Shown one piece after another: positions 33,165 through 41,361 of a DNA stretch of 64,000 nt. This stretch comes from Mesorhizobium sp. YIM 152430 (GTDB lineage: Bacteria; Pseudomonadota; Alphaproteobacteria; Rhizobiales; Rhizobiaceae), in NCBI RefSeq assembly GCF_029210365.1, contig NZ_JARGES010000020.1, forward strand, positions 124,001-188,000, read 5' to 3'. The position numbers and the translations under genes are program-made. The notes under the pieces are model-generated. The model did not search any database, was not told the origin of the DNA, and saw only the letters and a list, made by a program, of their open reading frames with translations. Within the stretch, counting starts at the first letter, position 1. Every line of letters begins with the position of its first letter.

Positions 33165-34171
33165 CCGCGCCCCTCATTCGGATCGATGCGGTTGAACGCA
33201 TCTTCGGCGGTGGCCGCACGCTGTTCGGCCGTATGAAGCCCGGCGTTCATGCGGTGCAGAACGTGTCGCTCGATATCTATCCCGGCGAGACGCTGGGCAT
33301 CGTCGGCGAGTCCGGCTGCGGGAAATCGACGCTGGCGCGCATTCTGATCGGGTTGGACGCACCAACGGGCGGGACCGTCCGCTTCAAGGGCGAGGACATC
33401 GCCGCGATCACGCGTAAGGATTTCAACCGCGTCGCACGGCGCATCCAGTATGTGTTTCAGGATCCGGTCTCCTCGCTCAATCCGCGCAAGACCGTCCGCG
33501 CCATCCTCGAAGCGCCGCTGAAACGGCTGCGCGGTTTGGGGCGCAGGGAGCGCGAGGCGAGGCTGAACGAATTGCTCGACGCGGTGAACTTGCGGACCGA
33601 ATTCCTCGAACGCTACCCGCATGAGTTTTCCGGCGGGCAGGCGCAACGCATCGCCATCGCCCGCGCTCTGGCGGCCGGCCCGGACCTGATCGTCCTGGAC
33701 GAGCCCGTTTCCGCGCTCGACGTATCCGTGCAGGCCCAGGTGCTCAATCTGCTGGAAGATCTGAAGGGTCGCTTCGGCCTGACCTACGTCTTCATCAGCC
33801 ATGACCTGTCGGTGGTCGAAAGCGTCAGCGACCGCGTCGCGGTGATGTATTTCGGGCGCATTGCTGAAATAGGCCCCTCGCGCTCGATCTTCGCCGATCC
33901 GCACCATCACTACACCAGGCTTCTTCTGGATACCGCACCCGCCCCCGGCCGGCCGCTCCACGCGCCGGGCACGGAAGGCGATCTTCCCGACCCCTACGAC
34001 CCGCCGAAGGGCTGCGCCTTTGCCGCACGCTGCCCGGCAGCCGATGAACTTTGCCGATCGGAACGGCCGGGTCTCGATGCAGCGGTCGCGAACGAAGGGC
34101 ATTCGGCGGCCTGCTTCCATCCTCCGGGGAAAGCAGCGGCCGGCAGGCATTCCCGGAACGAAAAGACGTGA
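33161..34171 (+). CDS. Peptide/opine-type ABC importer ATPase (DppF family)
   Basis: A 336-residue ATPase: Walker A GESGCGKST, Q-loop YVFQDPVSSLNP, signature FSGGQAQR, Walker B LIVLDEPVSALD and the C-terminal Cys motif (CAFAARCPAADELC). It pairs with the ATPase half of the upstream fusion to power uptake. The ATG at 33161 overlaps the previous stop. It ends the operon; a hairpin without T-tract (GGCGGTCC/GGACCGCC, 34186-34206) follows. Confidence 0.93.
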   Translation: MTAPLIRIDAVERIFGGGRTLFGRMKPGVHAVQNVSLDIYPGETLGIVGESGCGKSTLARILIGLDAPTGGTVRFKGEDIAAITRKDFNRVARRIQYVFQDPVSSLNPRKTVRAILEAPLKRLRGLGRREREARLNELLDAVNLRTEFLERYPHEFSGGQAQRIAIARALAAGPDLIVLDEPVSALDVSVQAQVLNLLEDLKGRFGLTYVFISHDLSVVESVSDRVAVMYFGRIAEIGPSRSIFADPHHHYTRLLLDTAPAPGRPLHAPGTEGDLPDPYDPPKGCAFAARCPAADELCRSERPGLDAAVANEGHSAACFHPPGKAAAGRHSRNEKT

Positions 34172-34185
34172 TTCCTGTTTGCTCC

Positions 34186-34206
34186 GGCGGTCCTTTTCGG
34201 ACCGCC
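34186..34206. terminator. Hairpin after the peptide-importer operon
   Basis: GGCGGTCC and GGACCGCC form an 8-bp stem with loop TTTTC, 15 bases after the last importer gene. No T-run follows, so termination may be partial or need Rho. Confidence 0.45.
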
Positions 34207-34313
34207 CGGCGTGCGGCATTCGCGCATGGCCACGGGACACGCACGCCTCGCACCAGCTTCGAGGCGAAGAATGGCTGCAACACAGGCCGTCCGACTGCCG
34301 CCCGGCCATCAAA

Positions 34314-34328
34314 TTAACCAGTTGTTAA
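34314..34328 (+). promoter_or_regulatory. CtrA-type box upstream of minCDE
   Basis: TTAA-CCAGTTG-TTAA is an exact match to the alphaproteobacterial CtrA consensus TTAA-N7-TTAA and is extended by CCAT. A further TTAACCA half-site lies at 34360-34366 next to the start codon. It is centred about 48 bases before the minC ATG, a position suited to controlling the promoter. CtrA control of the min genes has been reported in Sinorhizobium. Confidence 0.75.
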
Positions 34329-34368
34329 CCATTCTTGCCTACACCGAAACAACCGAAAATTAACCAAG

Positions 34369-35112
34369 ATGACCAACGTGTTAACCCAAGCCCGGCCGAT
34401 CCGCCTCAAGGGTCGCTCCTTTCTTGCGCTGGTACTGACCCCGGAGCTTCCCTTCGAGGACTGGGTGGCAAGGCTCGACGATCTGGCCGCGCGTTCGGCG
34501 GGTTTCTTCCTGCGCCGCCCCATCGTCCTCGACGTCAGCGGCCTTCCGATCGACCGCGCGCAACTGCGCGAGATGGTCGACATGCTGGCGACGCGCAACG
34601 TGCGGATCATGGGCATCGAGGGCGCCCGCCCGTCCTGGCTTGATTCGGGTCTGCCGCCCGCGCTGACGGACGGCCGCCCGGCCTCCGACATCGAGGCGCC
34701 GGCCACGCAGGCCGAAGCGGCGCCGGCCGAGGACGAAGCCGACGAACCGGCAACCGATCAGCCTGCGCACGAGGTCAGGGGAGCCCCGTCGCTGATGGTC
34801 ACCCAGCCGGTGCGATCCGGCCAGTCCGTCATCTTTCCGGAGGGCGACGTGACGGTCGTCGGGTCGGTCGCATCGGGCGCGGAGATCGTCGCCGGCGGAT
34901 CGATCCACGTCTACGGAACGCTGCGCGGCAGGGCGATGGCCGGAACGATGGGCAACGCGGCCGCGCGCATCTTCTGCCGCAAGCTGGAAGCCGAACTGAT
35001 CGCAATCGACGGCTTCTACAAGACGGCGGAAGACATGGAGCCGGACCTGCGCGGACGCGCCGTGCAGATCTGGCTCGAAGGAGACAAGATCGTGGCCGGA
35101 ACACTGGGCTGA
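34369..35112 (+). CDS. minC: Septum-site inhibitor MinC
   Basis: A 247-residue cell-division inhibitor that blocks FtsZ polymers away from midcell. Residues 1-100 are the FtsZ-binding MinC_N domain (LKGRSFLALVLTPE, PIVLDVSGLP). An Ala/Glu-rich linker spans about 105-140, and the MinC_C beta-helix spans about 143-247 (SGQSVIFPEGDVTVVGSVASGAEI split over two strands, GSIHVYGTLRGRAMAG), which binds MinD. It is the first gene of minCDE. There is little leader and no obvious ribosome site before the ATG, so translation may be leaderless or nearly so. Confidence 0.95.
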   Translation: MTNVLTQARPIRLKGRSFLALVLTPELPFEDWVARLDDLAARSAGFFLRRPIVLDVSGLPIDRAQLREMVDMLATRNVRIMGIEGARPSWLDSGLPPALTDGRPASDIEAPATQAEAAPAEDEADEPATDQPAHEVRGAPSLMVTQPVRSGQSVIFPEGDVTVVGSVASGAEIVAGGSIHVYGTLRGRAMAGTMGNAAARIFCRKLEAELIAIDGFYKTAEDMEPDLRGRAVQIWLEGDKIVAGTLG

Positions 35113-35134
35113 GGCGATGGAACAGGAGAGGTCA

Positions 35135-35950
35135 ATGGGCAAGGTTATCGTGGTGACATCGGGCAAGGGAGGCGTCGGCAAGACCACGTCGACCGCAGCT
35201 CTCGGCGCGGCTCTGGCGCAGGGCGGCGCCAAGGTCGTGGTGGTCGATTTCGACGTCGGCCTGCGCAATCTGGATCTGGTGATGGGCGCCGAGCGGCGCG
35301 TCGTCTACGATTTGGTCAACGTAATCCAGGGCGATGCGAAGCTGACGCAGGCGCTGATCCGCGACAAGCGGCTCCAGACGCTCTATCTGCTGCCTGCCTC
35401 GCAGACGCGCGACAAGGACAATCTCACGCCCGAGGGCGTCGAGAAGGTCATCGCCGCCCTGCGCAAGAATTTCGACTGGGTGATCTGCGACAGCCCGGCC
35501 GGCATCGAGCGCGGGGCCACGCTCGCGATGCGTCATGCCGACATCGCCATCGTCGTGACCAACCCGGAAGTGTCCTCGGTGCGCGATTCGGACCGCATCA
35601 TCGGCCTGCTCGATTCCAAGACGGTCAAGGCCGAGCGTGGCGAGCAGATGGACAAGCACCTGCTCCTGACGCGCTACGACCCCGCGCGGGCCGAGCGAGG
35701 CGACATGCTCAAGGTCGACGACGTGCTCGAAATCCTGTCGATCCCGCTGCTGGGCATCATCCCTGAAAGCATGGACGTCCTCAGGGCTTCCAATGTCGGC
35801 GCGCCGGTCACGCTTTCGGACGATCGCAGCGCGCCGGCGCTCGCCTATTTCGATGCCGCACGCCGGCTCAACGGCGAGACCATTCCGGTCACCGTTCCGG
35901 GTGAAAAGCGCGGCTTCTTCGGCAAGTTCTTCGGAAGGAAGGCGGCATGA
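35135..35950 (+). CDS. minD: Septum-site ATPase MinD
   Basis: A 271-residue membrane-cycling ATPase that recruits MinC. The ATG at 35135 is preferred over 35117 because AGGAGAGG lies just upstream and the protein then begins in the family manner ([18 protein letters not shown]). The deviant Walker A with signature Lys11 is intact, as are [13 protein letters not shown] and [13 protein letters not shown]. The C-terminal amphipathic membrane anchor is GFFGKFFGR. The stop overlaps minE (ATGA). Confidence 0.97.
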   Translation: MGKVIVVTSGKGGVGKTTSTAALGAALAQGGAKVVVVDFDVGLRNLDLVMGAERRVVYDLVNVIQGDAKLTQALIRDKRLQTLYLLPASQTRDKDNLTPEGVEKVIAALRKNFDWVICDSPAGIERGATLAMRHADIAIVVTNPEVSSVRDSDRIIGLLDSKTVKAERGEQMDKHLLLTRYDPARAERGDMLKVDDVLEILSIPLLGIIPESMDVLRASNVGAPVTLSDDRSAPALAYFDAARRLNGETIPVTVPGEKRGFFGKFFGRKAA

Positions 35951-36219
35951 GCATTTTTCGTTTCTTTTCCAAGCCCAGTTCCGCGCCGGCCGCACGCGAG
36001 CGCCTGCAGGTCCTGCTCGCCCATGAGCGCGCATCGGCGGGCGATTCGGAGTTGGTCACCGTGCTTCGCGACGAGATTCTCGCCGTCATCGCCAAGCACA
36101 TGCAGATCGACAGCGACAAGGTGAACGTCACCATGGAGCGCGGCGCCCAGGTCTCCACGCTCGCCGTCGACGTCGAGATTCCGTTCGACGCCGGAAAGAA
36201 GAAGAAAAAGGCGGCCTGA
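35947..36219 (+). CDS. minE: Topological specificity factor MinE
   Basis: A 90-residue protein. The N-terminal membrane and MinD-contact segment (SIFRFFSKP then [14 protein letters not shown]) and the C-terminal dimer domain ([27 protein letters not shown]) are typical. It stimulates the MinD ATPase and drives pole-to-pole oscillation. It overlaps minD by four bases. Confidence 0.97.
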   Translation: MSIFRFFSKPSSAPAARERLQVLLAHERASAGDSELVTVLRDEILAVIAKHMQIDSDKVNVTMERGAQVSTLAVDVEIPFDAGKKKKKAA

Positions 36220-36273
36220 CCGGGTCCCTGGGATGTCGATACGCCGCGCCTTGAAGGAAAGAAGGGAATTGAT

Positions 36274-36480
36274 ATGACCCGACTGCAACTCCTCGAACGG
36301 CTGAAGTCGCTGCAACAGATGCCTGCGCACCACAAGCGCGACATTACCACCGTCAGCGCCATGCTTTCCACCGTGGCGCTGGCAAGGCATGTGGAGCTTT
36401 GCGAAATCGCCGCCGGCGCCACGCCGCTTTCCGCCGGACGGCCCGAAACGACAGGCCACGGATCAAGCCTGCGGAACTGA
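36274..36480 (+). CDS. Small conserved-looking protein after minE
   Basis: A 68-residue ORF with AAGGGAATTGAT before its ATG. The first half is amphipathic and helical (LQLLERLKSLQQ, ALARHVELCEIA); the second half looks disordered. It lies 54 bases after minE and 22 bases before a terminator, so it would be the last gene of the min transcript. I recognise no family. The good ribosome site and the terminator placement favour a real gene. Confidence 0.5.
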   Translation: MTRLQLLERLKSLQQMPAHHKRDITTVSAMLSTVALARHVELCEIAAGATPLSAGRPETTGHGSSLRN

Positions 36481-36502
36481 TACCGCTGGGTTCCTGAAAA
36501 CC

Positions 36503-36526
36503 GGCCGCCTTCCGGGGCGGCCTTTT
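36503..36526 (+). terminator. Intrinsic terminator of the min operon
   Basis: GGCCGCC and GGCGGCC form a 7-bp GC stem with loop TTCCGG, followed by TTTT on the plus strand. It lies between the small ORF and the convergent cyclodeaminase-like gene. Confidence 0.8.
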
Positions 36527-36574
36527 CATGCAGCCCGCCCGCGAATTTCAGAACGGACACGCCGCCCCGTGCGG

Positions 36575-37510
36575 TCAGGCCCGGCCGACCGCCAGACGTG
36601 CGGCGGCGAGATCCAGCAATGAGAAGCCGGCCGACTTGAAGAAGGTGATTTCGCCGTCCGACGCGCGTCCGCGATGCGTGCCCCGCGCAAGTTCGGCAAG
36701 ATCCGCCTTGATGTCGGTTTCGGCGATCAGCCCGGACGCCAGCGGCTGCGCCAGATCGCCAGCCTTCATCGCGCCAGGGCGGAAATCGACGAACAGGCTC
36801 GCCTTTGCCACCAGCGCATCGTCGCTTTCGCGCATGTCGTCCTTGAACGCCCCGATCAGATCGACATGGGTGCCCGGCTGCACATTCGCGCCGAGGATCA
36901 GCGGCGCGGTCGAGCTCGTCACCGACGAGACCACGTCCGCCGCGCCGATTGCCGCGCCGAGATCGTCCGCGACATGGGCGACGATCCCTTGCGCGGCAAG
37001 CGTGGCGACCACCGCCTCGGCTCTTTCGGCGCTGCGTCCGTAGATCTCGATCCGTTCATAGACGCGCACGCTCGCATGGGCGGCGGCGACCTTGGCGGAA
37101 AGCTGACCGGTTCCGACGACGAGAAGGCGCTTTGCGTCCGGTCGGGCGAGGAAGCTTGCGGCGAGCGCGGATGAGGCCGCCGTGCGGCGCGCCGTCAGTT
37201 CGTCGCCCTCGATGACGGCTTGCAACCGCCCGTCCGCACCGGAGAACAGCGCATAGCTGGCATTGATCGTCGACATTCCCTTCGCCCCGTTTTCGGGGAA
37301 GAAGGTGACGAGTTTGACGCCGAGCGATTCGCCCTCGACCCAGGCCGGCATGACGAGCAGGTTCGACATGCCGCCGCCTGGCATGGGGATCGAAATGTTC
37401 GAGCGTTCCGGCGATGTCACCCGGCCGGCCTTGAGTTCGGTCTCGATCGCGCCGATCAGTTCGGCCCAACCCAGCCGTTCCGCAAGTTCATGTTCGCCGA
37501 TCATCTGCAT
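36575..37510 (-). CDS. Ornithine cyclodeaminase / mu-crystallin family oxidoreductase
   Basis: A 311-residue NAD(P)-dependent protein. It has the family's substrate-side Arg/Lys region (SNISIPMPGGGMSNLLVMPAW, LGVKLVTFFPEN) and the Rossmann loop LLVVGTGQLSAKVAAAH. Members include ornithine cyclodeaminase, alanine dehydrogenase, ketimine reductases and delta-1-pyrroline-2-carboxylate reductase; the sequence does not decide between them. It lies 108 bases downstream of a LigK-like aldolase on the same strand. An imine or ketimine reductase acting on a keto acid would fit that context, but this is inference. The start has AAAGGAC upstream. Confidence 0.85.
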   Translation of the reverse strand: MQMIGEHELAERLGWAELIGAIETELKAGRVTSPERSNISIPMPGGGMSNLLVMPAWVEGESLGVKLVTFFPENGAKGMSTINASYALFSGADGRLQAVIEGDELTARRTAASSALAASFLARPDAKRLLVVGTGQLSAKVAAAHASVRVYERIEIYGRSAERAEAVVATLAAQGIVAHVADDLGAAIGAADVVSSVTSSTAPLILGANVQPGTHVDLIGAFKDDMRESDDALVAKASLFVDFRPGAMKAGDLAQPLASGLIAETDIKADLAELARGTHRGRASDGEITFFKSAGFSLLDLAAARLAVGRA

Positions 37511-37618
37511 CTGGTTGTCCTTTGGCTTCTGTCCGCCCGTTCAACGACGGCAGACAGAAGCACGTCAAGCCCCGCGCGAAAGACTGACGAGCGGCGGCAT
37601 CGCTCGGCCGGTAAACTG

Positions 37619-38290
37619 TCAGATGTATTTCAGACCCTTGGCGGCGAGTTTTTCGCGCATGTCGTAGATGTCGAGGCCGAGTTCGCCGGCGGCCATGCGC
37701 GCACGCTTGTCGTCCTCCGCCGCCACGCGCGCTTCCGCCTTGTCGGCGACCTCCGCCGCCAGTTCGCGCCGCACGACGCACACGCCGTCGTCATCGGCGA
37801 CGATGACGTCGCCCGGATGAACCAGCGCGCCCGCGCAGACCACCGGAACGTTGACCGAGCCGAGCGTTTCCTTGACCGTCCCTTGCGCGAAGATCGCCTT
37901 CGACCAGACCGGGAACCGCATGTCGGTCAAATCCGAAACGTCGCGCACACCCGCATCGATGACGAGGCCCCGGCAGCCCCGCGCAATCGCGGAAGTTGCG
38001 AGCAGATCCCCGAAATAGCCATCCTCGCACGGGCTCGTCGGTGCGAGCAGCAGGATGTCGCCCGGCGACAACTGCTCGATCGCCACATGGATCATCCAGT
38101 TGTCGCCGGGCGGCGCCGAGATCGTCACTGCGCTTCCCGCGATCCGCGCACCGCGATAGATCGGGCGCATATGGCTGGCGAGAAGCCCTGTTCGGCCCTG
38201 CGCCTCATGCACGGTGGCGACTCCACAGGCAGCCAGCCGGTCGATGACGCCCCCTTCAGCCCGTTCGATATTCCGTACGACGACGCCCAT
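37619..38290 (-). CDS. RraA-family aldolase, LigK/GalC-like (4-carboxy-4-hydroxy-2-oxoadipate aldolase / oxaloacetate decarboxylase)
   Basis: A 223-residue protein of the RraA fold. The full-length pattern matches LigK-type class II aldolases as I recall them: [43 protein letters not shown], the metal/substrate segment [11 protein letters not shown], and [23 protein letters not shown]. These split 4-carboxy-4-hydroxy-2-oxoadipate into pyruvate and oxaloacetate at the end of the protocatechuate 4,5-cleavage and gallate pathways. The upstream enzymes of such a route appear at 50805-59639. A generic RraA-like aldolase is the alternative. Confidence 0.8.
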   Translation of the reverse strand: MGVVVRNIERAEGGVIDRLAACGVATVHEAQGRTGLLASHMRPIYRGARIAGSAVTISAPPGDNWMIHVAIEQLSPGDILLLAPTSPCEDGYFGDLLATSAIARGCRGLVIDAGVRDVSDLTDMRFPVWSKAIFAQGTVKETLGSVNVPVVCAGALVHPGDVIVADDDGVCVVRRELAAEVADKAEARVAAEDDKRARMAAGELGLDIYDMREKLAAKGLKYI

Positions 38291-38374
38291 GCTTCCCGTT
38301 CCGTTCGTTCCCGGTTAGAGATGCGCCGCAAGATGCGCTTGCTCAACGTAATAATCGGCCGATCCCCATAAGCA

Positions 38375-39106
38375 TCACCGGTCGCCGACCGTCAGCGCGA
38401 TACGATCGGCGGCAAAGCGGCTGCGCGAGACCTGGATCGGACGCCCGTCATGGGCATTCACCGCCTCCACCATCAGCACCGGTGCGCCTTCGGCAAGCCG
38501 CAGCGTTCCCGCATCGCGCGACGACGCCCGCCGTGCCGTGATCCGCGTCGATGCCCGCACATAGTCGGCCATGCCGACCGCCTCGAACGATTTCGAAATC
38601 GAGCCTGTCGCGCGCAGGAGTGCGCCGATTTCAGGAAATCCGACCGCCTCGAACCAGTGCGTCGCGACCGAAACCGGCATCTGGTCGGCAAAGCCGATCG
38701 TGTCGAGCCGCACGAGTTCGGCGCCCTCGTCGAGTCCGAGCAGAGCAGCGAGGCGCGCACTCGCAGGCTCGCGCGTTTCGTCGAGAACGAGCGTCTTCAG
38801 ATCGCTCGCCTGTCCGTCGAGCCCCTCGGAAAAGCGTGTCCGACGCCCGATCGGATAGGACAGGCGGTCCTGAGCGGCGACGAACGTCCCTCGCCCCTGT
38901 TCGCTGCGCAAGAGCCCTTCGCGCACGAGATCAGCGATCGCCGCCCGCACGGTATGGCGATTGATCCCGAAACGGAGCGCAAGTTCGCTCTCCGACGGCA
39001 GGCGTTGGGAATCGCTGAAGACACCACCATCGATCATGTCGCGCAGCCGGTCCGCGACCTGGCGCCACATGGCGATGCCTCCTGCCCGTCGGATCGTCCC
39101 CTCCAT
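38375..39106 (-). CDS. phnF: GntR/UTRA regulator of phosphonate genes (PhnF)
   Basis: A 243-residue repressor: GntR winged helix at about residues 12-82 (WRQVADRLRDMI, LPSESELALRFGINRHTVRAAI, EQGRGTFVA) and a UTRA effector domain at about 95-240 (LVRLDTIGFADQMPVSVATHWF). It is divergent from phnGHIJKL. A perfect dyad TTGTCT-N8-AGACAA lies 14 bases before the phnG start and is the probable operator. Its ligand in this family is thought to be a phosphonate or a C-P lyase intermediate. Confidence 0.93.
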   Translation of the reverse strand: MEGTIRRAGGIAMWRQVADRLRDMIDGGVFSDSQRLPSESELALRFGINRHTVRAAIADLVREGLLRSEQGRGTFVAAQDRLSYPIGRRTRFSEGLDGQASDLKTLVLDETREPASARLAALLGLDEGAELVRLDTIGFADQMPVSVATHWFEAVGFPEIGALLRATGSISKSFEAVGMADYVRASTRITARRASSRDAGTLRLAEGAPVLMVEAVNAHDGRPIQVSRSRFAADRIALTVGDR

Positions 39107-39118
39107 CGAAACCGCCCT

Positions 39119-39136
39119 TCGTCATCGGGCTGTCAC
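39119..39136 (+). promoter_or_regulatory. Pho-box-like site upstream of phnG
   Basis: TCGTCAT-CGGG-CTGTCAC has the 7-4-7 direct-repeat spacing of a PhoB box (consensus CTGTCAT-N4-CTGTCAT). It lies about 80 bases before the phnG start, upstream of the PhnF-like dyad. A very similar site precedes phnD at 44431-44448. Confidence 0.65.
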
Positions 39137-39166
39137 GAAGCGCCCGTAATGCACTCCATCATATGG

Positions 39167-39186
39167 TTGTCTAGAAAACCAGACAA
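39167..39186. promoter_or_regulatory. Candidate PhnF operator
   Basis: TTGTCT-AGAAAACC-AGACAA is a perfect 6-8-6 inverted repeat between phnF and phnG, downstream of the Pho-box-like site. Bound repressor here would block transcription of the C-P lyase operon near its start. Confidence 0.65.
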
Positions 39187-39199
39187 GTGGAGAGCCGCC

Positions 39200-39658
39200 T
39201 TGCAGGAGAAAGTCATCGACCAGAACGAGCGCCGCCGCTTGATGGCCATCGTCGCCCGTGCGCCGCGAACGGCCATCGAAGAGGCGCTTGTCGCTTTCGG
39301 CCCGCTGCCCCCGCACCGCGAACTGCGCAAGGCGCAGACCGGCCTCGTGACCCTGCGCGGACGGATCGGCGGCGGCGGCGCCGCCTTCAATCTTGGCGAG
39401 GCGACGGTCACGCGCACCTCGATCAGGCTTGAGACGGGCGAGATCGGCCATGCCTATGCGCTTGGCCGCGACGCGAAAAAAGCGCGACTGTCCGCGCTGA
39501 TCGACGCCGCTTTCCAGAGCCCGGTGCTGCATGAGCGGATTGTCGGCAAGGTCTTCGAGCCGCTCGCCCGCAACGAAGCTGACGATGAGCGGCAGAAGGC
39601 CGAGGAAACGGCTGCGACCAAAGTCGATTTTTTCACCCTGGTCCGTGGAGAGGATTGA
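39200..39658 (+). CDS. phnG: C-P lyase core subunit PhnG
   Basis: A 152-residue subunit of the carbon-phosphorus lyase core complex that attaches ribose triphosphate to phosphonates with PhnHIJ. TTG at 39200 is chosen because GGAGAG lies five bases upstream and because the family motif MAIVARAP then begins 15 residues in, as usual. An ATG at 39149 would place the coding start before the operator dyad. LGEATVTRTSIRL and GHAYALGRDAKKARLSALIDA are family landmarks. The stop shares a base with phnH (TGATG). Confidence 0.9.
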   Translation: MQEKVIDQNERRRLMAIVARAPRTAIEEALVAFGPLPPHRELRKAQTGLVTLRGRIGGGGAAFNLGEATVTRTSIRLETGEIGHAYALGRDAKKARLSALIDAAFQSPVLHERIVGKVFEPLARNEADDERQKAEETAATKVDFFTLVRGED

Positions 39659-40269
39659 TGACGGCCTCAATATCGGCCCTCGAAGGCGGCTTTTCCGATC
39701 CGGTCTTCGATGCACAGGCGACTTTTCGTGCCGTGATGGACGCGATGGCAGAGCCAGGAACCCGCAGGCCGGCAAAGGCCGTTGCATTACCGCCCGTCGC
39801 CCTGTCGCCGACCGCCGCTGCGCTCGCGCTGACGCTGTGCGACCAGGACACGGCGCTCTGGCTGGACACGTCGCTGGCCGACGAACCGGTCGTCGCCTGG
39901 CTTCGCTTCCAGACCGGCGCGACCATTGTCGACGACCCGGCACAAGCCCACTTCGCCTTCGTCGCCGACCCGGCCTCGATGCCGCGCCTCGATGCCTTCG
40001 CGCAGGGCAGCCAGGACTATCCGGATCGCTCGACGACCCTCGTCATGATCGTCGACGCACTCGAAAACGGGGTGCCGCTTCGCCTCGCGGGGCCTGGAAT
40101 TGAAACCAGTTCGAGCCTCGCGCCGACCGCCTTGCCGGACGATTTCGCGTCGCAGTGGCGCGACAACGGCGCGCGTTTCCCGCGGGGCGTCGATCTCGTT
40201 TTCGCAGCGGCCGATGCGATTGCCTGCCTGCCACGCACGACGCGCATTCTCGAACCGATGGAGGCGTGA
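39658..40269 (+). CDS. phnH: C-P lyase core subunit PhnH
   Basis: A 203-residue protein. The family signature is clear (GFSDPVFDAQATFRAVMDAMAEPG, split around PVFDAQ; ALALTLCDQDTALWLD; LRLAGPGIE; FPRGVDLVF). PhnH is a PLP-transferase-like fold without PLP and belongs to the GHIJ core. It is translationally coupled to phnG through TGATG and followed three bases later by phnI. Confidence 0.95.
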   Translation: MTASISALEGGFSDPVFDAQATFRAVMDAMAEPGTRRPAKAVALPPVALSPTAAALALTLCDQDTALWLDTSLADEPVVAWLRFQTGATIVDDPAQAHFAFVADPASMPRLDAFAQGSQDYPDRSTTLVMIVDALENGVPLRLAGPGIETSSSLAPTALPDDFASQWRDNGARFPRGVDLVFAAADAIACLPRTTRILEPMEA

Positions 40270-40272
40270 GTC

Positions 40273-41361
40273 ATGTATGTTGCCGTCAAGGGCGGTGAGG
40301 CCGCCATCCGCAACGCGCACCGCCTGCTCGCCGACCGGCGCCGCGGCGATCCAACGGTTCCCGCGCTCCACCTGTCGCAGATCGTCGAACAGCTTGCGCT
40401 CGGCGTCGACCGCGTCATGGCCGAAGGCGCTCTTTACGATCGCGAACTCGCCGGCCTTGCGCTGATGCAGGCGCGCGGCGACATGATCGAGGCGATCTTC
40501 CTCGTGCGCGCCTACCGCACGACCCTGCCGCGCTTCGGCTATACGCTTCCCGTCGACACCGGAGCCATGCGGATCGAGCGTCGTATCTCGGCGACTTTCA
40601 AGGATTTGCCTGGCGGGCAGGTGCTTGGCCCGACCTTCGACTACACGCACCGCCTGCTCGAACCCGAACTCGCCGAAGGCGCGAAGCCGCCCGCGCCAGA
40701 GCGGCGTGAAGCCGTCGCCGAAGCCTCGCCGCGCGTCACCGATCTCCTCGGCCATGACGGCCTGATCGAAGCGGATGGAACCGGCGATGGTGAGATCACC
40801 GACATCACCCGCACGCCGATGGAGTTTCCGCTGCCGCGCGACGGCCGGCTTCAGGCGCTGTCGCGCGGCGACGAAGGCTTCCTGCTCGCGCTCGCCTATT
40901 CGACGCAGCGCGGCTATGCCCGCTCGCATCCCTTCGTCGGCGAAATCCGCATCGGCGAGGTCGAAATCGAGCTCGAAGTTCCCGAATTGCCCTTCCCCGC
41001 GCCGCTCGGCCGAGTCCGGCTGACCGAATGCCAGATGGTCAACCAGTTCAAGGGCTCGGCCAAGGCGCCGCCGCAGTTCACGCGCGGCTACGGGCTCGTC
41101 TTCGGCCAGTCGGAGCGCAAGGCGATGGCGATGGCGCTTTGCGACCGGGCGTTGCGCGCGGCAGAATTCGGCGAGGACATCGTCGCGGCTGCGCAAGACG
41201 AGGAATTCGTCATCTCGCATTCCGACAACGTCCAGGCGACCGGCTTCGTCGAGCATCTGAAACTGCCGCATTACGTCGACTTCCAGGCTGAACTCGACCT
41301 CGTGCGGCGAATGCGCGCCGAACGGCAGGATGTCACCGAAACGAGAGAGGCGGCCGAATGA
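40273..41361 (+). CDS. phnI: C-P lyase core subunit PhnI
   Basis: A 362-residue subunit with the nucleosidase/transfer activity of the core complex. Typical stretches are MYVAVKGGEAAIRNAHRLL, DRVMAEGALYDRELAGLALMQ, GYARSHPFVGEIRIG and RGYGLVFGQSERKAMAMALCD. It overlaps phnJ (ATGA). Length and conservation are normal for the family. Confidence 0.96.
   Translation: MYVAVKGGEAAIRNAHRLLADRRRGDPTVPALHLSQIVEQLALGVDRVMAEGALYDRELAGLALMQARGDMIEAIFLVRAYRTTLPRFGYTLPVDTGAMRIERRISATFKDLPGGQVLGPTFDYTHRLLEPELAEGAKPPAPERREAVAEASPRVTDLLGHDGLIEADGTGDGEITDITRTPMEFPLPRDGRLQALSRGDEGFLLALAYSTQRGYARSHPFVGEIRIGEVEIELEVPELPFPAPLGRVRLTECQMVNQFKGSAKAPPQFTRGYGLVFGQSERKAMAMALCDRALRAAEFGEDIVAAAQDEEFVISHSDNVQATGFVEHLKLPHYVDFQAELDLVRRMRAERQDVTETREAAE

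Noticed and set aside
39149-39199. ATG start for phnG 51 bases upstream of the chosen TTG
   Set aside because: It would make the PhnF-like dyad coding, has no ribosome site and gives an N-terminus longer than the family's.
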